64,000 nt of DNA, from NCBI RefSeq assembly GCF_047948215.1, contig NC_134456.1, positions 54,825,959-54,889,958 on the forward strand. Direction: 5' to 3'. Position 1 is the stretch's first letter; every line of letters begins with the position of its first letter. Under the pieces are notes generated by a model. It saw nothing but the letters and a program-made list of their open reading frames with translations, searched no databases and had not been told where the DNA came from. The stretch comes from Lycorma delicatula. Taxonomy: Eukaryota; Arthropoda; Insecta; Hemiptera; Fulgoridae. Positions 62,245 to 64,000 of the stretch are shown here, in pieces. The position numbers and the translations under genes are program-made.

Positions 62245-63309
62245 TACTTTTTTTCACCAACCGCAAAGTTCTGCCACAATGGCTGGTTCTTCAATTGGTA
62301 ATGACTTTCTGTATCACGACTGTCCAAAGAAAAAAAAAAAAAAAAAACATTATTTCGTAAATCCACCTTGTAAACCAAGAAGTAACACAACTTTCAGATC
62401 ACTGCAAACTTGCCACATTTGCTCTTTGTATTTTATTTCTTCTAATATTGATATCGTAGTTTCATACGTTTCTTTCATGTCGACTGCATGAGTTAATAGA
62501 TTGGATGGCTGTTACCATTATATAATAATACTGCTTTCATGCTAACTTTAGAAGAGTCAATATTCTTCAGGAATATGCTGAATTCCAAGCTCTTTCATCA
62601 TCAGGTCATAGATGGCAGTACAAACGCACAATGAATTTTTCAGAGTAAAAGAAGTTGGAAGAGTTTTTTTATTATGTTCTATACCTTAGTAACTTTTGTT
62701 TTTTCCGCTAAATGATTCTACTGTTGCAGTCTAGATCCCAGAAACTGCTTTAATAACTTTAAATCGTGAACTAAATCATAAAGTTCATGTTGTTGAATTA
62801 TATGAGGAGATTTCTCATCAGATACAGAAAGAAACTCTTCAACATCAACTCACTACATCAACTGCTTCATTTTCAGATTGTTCTTCTAGCAATGTGGGAC
62901 TAGATGGTGGTACATCATCTCTGTGTGGTACCGGCTTTAGAGCTGACGATATATCTGCATATTTTATGAACTTTCTATTTTTGAATAAAAACTCCAAATA
63001 TATTTGTCATACAAAAGTAGCAGTCAGTGATGTGGTCCTTAGGTTCAAGCCAAACCATCGGTGCAGCAAACGGCATGGCTCGTCGTTTCCCCTTCAACTG
63101 TTCAGTTAAAGTTAATTAGCACGATATGCAAATAACATGAGGCGCCCAGATTTTATTTTGATCTTCGAGTGCCCAATCAAAACAAAATTTATAAGCCGTT
63201 ATTATCATTTCAGAAATAGTCTTTCTTTGAGATTTAGGCATAATTTACCACAGTCATAACAAAAATTGTCTGGATGATTTGAACATCCACGAACTTTTGC
63301 AAAAACCAT
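62245..63309 (-). pseudogene. pseudogene of a multicopy, uncharacterised arthropod protein family
   Basis: The minus-strand reading begins MVFAKVRGCSNHPDNFCYDC (ATG at 63309). A frameshift follows, then SQRKTISEMIITAYKFCFDW and KIWAPHVICISC. Next come [20 protein letters not shown] and DCYFC (about 63090-63010), SALKPVPHRDDVPP (about 62940-62900), HELYDLVHDLKLLKQFLGSR, IDSSKVSMKAVLLYNGN (about 62560-62510), and KETYETTISILEEIKYKEQ with CSDLKVVLLLGLQGGFTK up to about 62350. These blocks appear in this order in a large family of uncharacterised arthropod proteins. Its function is unknown to me, though high copy number suggests a link to mobile elements. At least three frameshifts and several stops, plus a poly(A) run at 62331-62347 in the coding part, show it is dead. 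The conserved C-terminal half is missing. Confidence 0.7.
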
Positions 63310-63394
63310 GTTGTAGCAAATAGAAACGAGAGAAATCACTTTTGTATGGTAAAGAATCGATGAAGATATAGCAAAACACTAATAACTCTGTGAA

Positions 63395-63502
63395 ACACAA
63401 CACACAGTTGTTACCATTATGTAATAATACTGCTTTCATGTTAACTTTAGAAGAGTCAATAAAAAGACGCCATTCTTCAAGAATATATTGAATTCCAAGC
63501 AC
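63395..63502 (-). pseudogene. duplicated fragment of the same family
   Basis: The minus strand reads MLGIQYILEEWRLFIDSSK then VNMKAVLLHNGN, matching the block at 62500-62590 of the adjacent pseudogene. This copy keeps the EWRLF part that the other lost through a short deletion. It lies just upstream of the start of that pseudogene on the same strand, so its order relative to the gene is scrambled. Confidence 0.7.
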
Positions 63503-63504
63503 GC

Positions 63505-63539
63505 ATAAACACGTCTGTATATCATAGAGACGTGTTTAT
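63505..63539. repeat. perfect hairpin, 12-bp arms
   Basis: ATAAACACGTCT and its exact reverse complement around an 11-nt loop. GTGTTTATACGTG is then repeated directly at about 63532 and 63551. Confidence 0.9.
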
Positions 63540-64000
63540 ACGTGACAGAGGTGTTTATACGTGTCTGGTTCTCATGGTACTGTGTATATATTTATTTATT
63601 CTTTCTTTAGTAAGGATGTATGCACCGTTGTTTAAAAGTAAAAATGCAGAAACTGTTCTTAATTTTAATCAGTAGCTGATCAAATTGAATTTATTATAAA
63701 AACTTTCACAAATTTACGATTTATGTAAAACCTTTACGTGGTAACACAATTTCAATAGCATATTTGAAATCTGCACTCAAATTACAGTGAGAGAAGTTGT
63801 GTAACATTTTAGATACAAATTTTCTGTTGACAAGTGATAATTTGACATTAAAAATTTACATCAATTTATATAAAAATCAAATTATTAGTGTGTAACACTT
63901 GTATGAAATATCTTTCAAACATTTTATTACTTGAAATGATATTCATAGTACTATTACTCGTATTTATAACAACCTGAAGTATAAATACCCATAAAATTTC
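63540..64000. other. AT-rich non-coding end of window
   Basis: No supported gene. Confidence 0.55.

Noticed and set aside
1..64000. CRISPR array, rRNA operon or prokaryotic operon
   Set aside because: No regularly spaced direct repeats, no rRNA-like sequence and no tightly packed genes were seen.

Overview
The window reads as a transposon-rich, intron- or intergene-type stretch of an insect nuclear genome. It is strongly AT-rich, carries no bacterial-style gene packing, rRNA or intact tRNA gene, and almost every coding signal belongs to a decayed mobile element. The mix (tRNA-derived SINEs, R1-like and I-like LINEs, LINEs with an FP-type ORF1, mariner-like and hAT relics) fits an arthropod, probably a hemipteran with a large genome. 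That placement is an inference from element style, not from a host gene.

Layout. 1-9.3 kb: the 3' end of a roughly 0.6 kb repeat, a dead mariner-like transposase (3.95-4.9 kb), a CpG-rich patch with a CRE palindrome (6.3 kb), an LTR-like promoter/poly(A) arrangement (7.6-8.5 kb), and a Helitron-like block holding a second mariner fragment (8.65-9.3 kb). 12.0-12.7 kb: the C-terminal end and 3' terminus of a hAT element, bracketed by two diverged copies of another repeat. 15.6-18.6 kb, minus strand: an R1-like LINE fused to an I-like LINE. 18.7-22.0 kb: five SINE pieces and a 0.57 kb repeat packed together. 23.7 kb: one possible host exon with good splice signals.

27.9-31.1 kb, plus strand: a LINE with PHD-like and FP-like ORF1 pieces, an endonuclease region containing a perfect 259-bp tandem duplication, and a reverse-transcriptase fragment. 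33.2-34.2 kb: a foldback element with about 300-bp inverted arms. 37.3-39.7 kb: a GC-rich R1-type gag-like ORF1. 44-46.7 kb: a badly decayed minus-strand LINE. 50.6-51.2 kb: the longest copy of the 0.6 kb repeat.

52.5-53.9 kb: the youngest-looking insertion, a 5'-truncated I-like LINE with poly(A), a 13-bp target-site duplication and an almost open RNase H reading frame. 54.1-54.9 kb: a mariner transposase relic interrupted by a 30-bp-arm perfect hairpin. 58.35 kb: a 135-bp GC-rich retroposon with a 15-bp target-site duplication. 59.0 kb: another SINE. 62.2-63.5 kb: a pseudogene of a multicopy arthropod protein family plus a duplicated fragment of it.

No gene pathway or operon links these features. 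What they share is retrotransposition history: two SINE families have the same 3' tail, the same I-like LINE family occurs twice, and insertions are nested. The least explained signal is a surplus of perfect inverted repeats with loops of 0-13 nt scattered through both dead elements and plain AT-rich DNA. I do not see a novel multi-gene system here.
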